DNA of 15,962 nucleotides from Erysipelotrichaceae bacterium. GTDB lineage: Bacteria > Bacillota_I > Bacilli_A > Erysipelotrichales > Erysipelotrichaceae. The DNA lies in assembly GCA_900770275.1 (NCBI GenBank), contig CAAGJS010000212.1, forward strand, positions 1-15,962, given 5' to 3'. Positions 13,934 through 15,962 of this stretch are shown piece by piece (position 1 is the first letter of the stretch; each line of letters starts with the position of its first letter). A program made the translations under genes and the position numbers. Below the pieces are notes generated by a model. It was not told the DNA's origin, ran no database searches, and saw nothing but the letters and a program-made list of their open reading frames with translations.

Positions 13934-14607
13934 AGATGATCCATTCCGCAAAGGACATGGAAGATCTGATCCACGACTATGGCTTTCTCCCCTTCTTCGC
14001 CAATGCAGTCCCCGGCTGGTCGATTGAGGACCATACGCCTGCCGAATTATGGTTTGCGGATGATAAGGACGGCCCATGGGAATGGAAGGGACCCGTGACG
14101 GCCGATGCGACCATTGCCTATGGCAAATTCTTCAACAACCGTGCCGGCTTCATCTCAAAGGAATGGATCCCTGACTTCGTCAACTACCGCCGCGACGGCT
14201 ATGACTATGACAGCCGCGTCGACGAAGGCATCGCCGATACGCAGGAAAACATTTTGATCAACACCCTGATCAGAACCAACGCGATCAAATCCAAAGAACT
14301 CAGAGCCCTCACCGGCCTCAATTCAAAACAGGACGGCGCCAAGTTCGACAAGCACATCACGAAGCTTCAGATGCTTGGCTATGTAACAACGGCCGGCTTC
14401 ACCTATGAGACAACCAAGGAAGGCAAGCCATATGGCTGGGGCATTGCCATGTATGCCCTGATGGAACAGATCTTTACAAGAAGCTATGTACGCAGCGCCT
14501 ATAAGCGCAAGCCCGAGCGAAGTGAAGAGCGCATCATGGAATACCTGCTGCAGAAGCTTGGACCGCAGTACGAAAATGACATCAAAGCACTGATCAAGAG
14601 ACCCTGA
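13930..14607 (+). CDS. AlkZ-related small protein (winged-helix type), function unknown
   Basis: A 225-aa cytoplasmic protein beginning MKMIHSAKDMEDLIHDYGFL. Conserved-looking blocks are PGWSIEDHTPAELWF, GPWEWKGPV, YGKFFNNRAGFI, DFVNYRRDGYDYDSR, a helical section IKSKELRALTGL with GAKFDKHITKLQMLGYV (helix-turn-helix-like), and YGWGIAMYALMEQIF. From memory these match a Bacillota family named AlkZ-related for distant similarity to the crosslink-repair glycosylase YcaQ/AlkZ, but it is about half the length of a true AlkZ and I cannot point to a catalytic residue, so I do not claim glycosylase activity. It overlaps the redox gene by four bases (ATGA). An internal ATG two codons in is an alternative start. 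A terminator hairpin overlaps its stop codon. Confidence 0.7.
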   Translation: MKMIHSAKDMEDLIHDYGFLPFFANAVPGWSIEDHTPAELWFADDKDGPWEWKGPVTADATIAYGKFFNNRAGFISKEWIPDFVNYRRDGYDYDSRVDEGIADTQENILINTLIRTNAIKSKELRALTGLNSKQDGAKFDKHITKLQMLGYVTTAGFTYETTKEGKPYGWGIAMYALMEQIFTRSYVRSAYKRKPERSEERIMEYLLQKLGPQYENDIKALIKRP

Positions 14608-14640
14608 CGATCGTTACGACAATCGTTACAGTCTCTTTTC
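14597..14640 (+). terminator. Terminator after the AlkZ-related gene
   Basis: AGAGAC (14597-14602) pairs with GTCTCT (14631-14636), and inside it ACGAT (14607-14611) pairs with ATCGT (14622-14626), followed by TTTCTTT. The hairpin overlaps the stop codon. Internal loops make it only moderately strong. Confidence 0.55.
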
Positions 14641-14655
14641 TTTACCCTGCCGCGC

Positions 14656-14661
14656 TATACT
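14656..14661 (+). promoter_or_regulatory. Likely -10 box of the RNase Z gene
   Basis: TATACT, one base from consensus, 19 bases before the chosen rnz ATG, leaving room for AGAAAGGA. The region 17 bases upstream has no convincing -35 box. Confidence 0.4.
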
Positions 14662-14680
14662 GATGAAAGAAAGGATTTAC

Positions 14681-15607
14681 ATGCTTGATCTTTGTCTGCT
14701 TGGCTGCGGCGGTACACGTCCCATTCCCGGCCGCTGGCTGACATCACTATATATTCAATACAACGGTCACGGAATTCTGATTGACTGCGGCGAAGGTACC
14801 CAGATCGCCATGGCTGAGGCCGGTCTCTCTCCGCATGACATTGATCTCATCCTGATCACCCACTTCCATGGAGATCATATTCTCGGTCTTCCCGGCTTAC
14901 TGATGTCGATGGGCATGTCCGGCCGGACAGAACCGGTAACGATTGCCGGCCCAAAGGGTCTTCCACAGGTGGTGAGCAGTCTCTGTGTTACGGCTGGTTT
15001 CCCATTTCAGCTCAATGGCATCGAACTTACGGGGAAGAATCCTTCCTTTGACTTTGAAAAGGATTCACCGCTTCATATCCATGCCTTCGAAGTCCATCAC
15101 AGCGTTACCTGCTATGGATATTCCCTCACGCTGGATCGGGCAGGCCGCTTTGATCCGATCAAGGCAGCGGCACTTAACATTCCAAAGAAGCTGTGGGGTG
15201 TTCTGCAGAAGGGAAACAAGGTCACCTTCGATGATCAGACAATTGTGCCTTCCCAGGTTATTGGCCAGCCAAGACGCGGCATCAAGATCACCTATTGCAC
15301 CGATACAACGGTCTGTGACACGATCGTACCTGCCGCGAAGAACTCGGATCTTTTCATCTGTGAAGGAATGTATGCCGATCCAGAGCGTGCCGAAGCCGCC
15401 GAAACCAAAAAACACATGGTATTTACGCAGGCTGCCCAGCTTGCCAAAGACGCAGATGTAGGCCGGCTGTGGCTGACCCACTTCAGTCCGGCAGAAACAC
15501 ATCCCGAAGATGGACTCGAAGCCGCAAGGGCAATCTTCCCGAACACCGAGCTTGGTGAAAACGGAAAAAAGATCACTCTGAACTTCGTTGATGAAGATAA
15601 TCGCTGA
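14681..15607 (+). CDS. rnz: Ribonuclease Z (tRNA 3' endonuclease)
   Basis: A 308-aa metallo-beta-lactamase-fold RNase Z that removes 3' trailers from tRNA precursors. Visible features: N-terminal LGCGGTRPIPGR, the zinc-binding HFHGDH at 61-66 (His61, His63, Asp65, His66), a further His in VHHSVTCYGY, an Asp in TYCTDTT, and the final metal ligand His in LTHFSP. A flexible-arm region lies at about 150-195 (IPKKLWGVLQKGNKV), as in RNase Z proteins. Length is typical. The ATG at 14681 is chosen because AGAAAGGA lies six to seven bases upstream; an in-frame ATG at 14663 has no Shine-Dalgarno and contains this one in its codons. It has its own likely -10 box and ends at a terminator shared with larE. 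Confidence 0.95.
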   Translation: MLDLCLLGCGGTRPIPGRWLTSLYIQYNGHGILIDCGEGTQIAMAEAGLSPHDIDLILITHFHGDHILGLPGLLMSMGMSGRTEPVTIAGPKGLPQVVSSLCVTAGFPFQLNGIELTGKNPSFDFEKDSPLHIHAFEVHHSVTCYGYSLTLDRAGRFDPIKAAALNIPKKLWGVLQKGNKVTFDDQTIVPSQVIGQPRRGIKITYCTDTTVCDTIVPAAKNSDLFICEGMYADPERAEAAETKKHMVFTQAAQLAKDADVGRLWLTHFSPAETHPEDGLEAARAIFPNTELGENGKKITLNFVDEDNR

Positions 15608-15611
15608 CAAG

Positions 15612-15653
15612 GCGCGAAAAATCGCGCAGTGAATGTTCACAACGCGTTTTTTT
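15612..15653. terminator. Bidirectional terminator between rnz and larE
   Basis: Plus strand: CGCG (15623-15626), GTGA/TCAC inner stem, CGCG (15643-15646), then seven T. On the minus strand the same stem is followed by ATTTTT. A competing hairpin GCGCGA-AAAA-TCGCGC (15612-15627) shares the left arm. It serves two converging genes. Confidence 0.8.
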
Positions 15654-15656
15654 CAT

Positions 15657-15962
15657 TCATTTCTTTTCTACTGCAGGATCACCGTTCTTTAACACACGGT
15701 TCATACTGCCGGACTTGAAGCCTTCAAGATCCAGCGTCACATACAGGAAGCCGACTGACTTCAGTGTCTCTGCGACTTCATTGCGAAACGCTTCATCCTG
15801 AAAGCGGTCCATATCCTGCGGAAGAACTTCAATTCTGGCAAGGGATCCATGAACACGGACACGAACCTGACGGAATCCATGGTTCAGAAGGAATGTTTCC
15901 GCAGTCTCGACACGCTTCAGCTTGTCCGCGGTGATTTCTTCGCCATATGCGATCCGTGAGGC
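15657..15962 (-). CDS. larE: LarE C-terminal fragment (sacrificial sulfur transferase for the nickel-pincer cofactor)
   Basis: The last 101 codons of a gene entering from the right edge. The translation begins ASRIAYGEEITADKLKRVE and includes HGFRQVRVRVHGSLARIEVL and YVTLDLEGFKSGSMNRVLK. From family knowledge this is the C-terminal part of LarE, an ATP-dependent PP-loop-type enzyme that sulfurates the pyridinium cofactor precursor of lactate racemase (LarA), usually with its own cysteine sulfur. In homologues I recall, ASR follows Cys-Leu, so a key Cys would lie just outside the window. The ATP-binding domain is also outside, so activity cannot be judged. No other lar genes are visible. It converges on rnz across the bidirectional terminator. 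Confidence 0.85.
   Translation of the reverse strand, partial: ASRIAYGEEITADKLKRVETAETFLLNHGFRQVRVRVHGSLARIEVLPQDMDRFQDEAFRNEVAETLKSVGFLYVTLDLEGFKSGSMNRVLKNGDPAVEKK

Overview
The window looks like a chromosomal segment of a low-to-mid-GC Bacillota. Shine-Dalgarno motifs are strong, promoters are sigma-A-like, an MMPL transporter is paired with an X-X-X-Leu-X-X-Gly repeat protein, and LarE and RNase Z are present. An Erysipelotrichia-type host is my best guess, from memory of gene style only. Two blocks of different composition meet near position 6920: an AT-rich restriction-modification (RM) island on the left and a visibly more GC-rich housekeeping and transport block on the right.

Left block (1-6916, all genes on the minus strand). 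A promoter (TTGACG-17-TAATCT) with three evenly spaced GATC-centred operator-like sites just upstream drives, in transcription order: a Fic AMP-transferase with a C-terminal winged helix, hsdM, a full hsdS, a tyrosine recombinase, a second half-length hsdS carrying one spare target-recognition domain (TRD), and the start of hsdR, which leaves the window at position 1. The central conserved region of hsdS and the start of the half-hsdS share a 30-bp repeat (28/30 identical). The distal conserved regions share a 26-bp repeat (25/26). Both pairs are in DIRECT orientation, unlike the inverted pairs of well-known phase-variable type I systems. This suggests specificity change by excision, integration or cassette replacement rather than inversion. 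An 1156-bp IS1595-like element with 26-bp perfect terminal repeats and an 8-bp target duplication sits exactly in the stop codon of hsdS. Its terminal repeat supplies a new stop, so the S subunit only gains three residues.

Right block (6917-15962). A transport operon on the minus strand encodes an MMPL/RND-type membrane protein and a very large (1253 aa) secreted partner. The partner has the heptad-repeat ends known from YhgE/Pip-like and MMPL-associated proteins, but about 800 residues are inserted between them: about 20 short DG-containing repeats in a 76-residue higher-order period, then an acidic linker and a coiled coil. A divergent TetR-family regulator shares the intergenic region with the MMPL promoter, where two dyads are good operator candidates. 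Downstream on the plus strand are a CPYC thioredoxin/glutaredoxin-like protein translationally coupled to an AlkZ-related small protein, then RNase Z. RNase Z converges on the 3' end of larE (minus strand, partial) across a bidirectional terminator.

No RNA genes or CRISPR arrays were seen. No gene-free stretch exceeds 300 bases.
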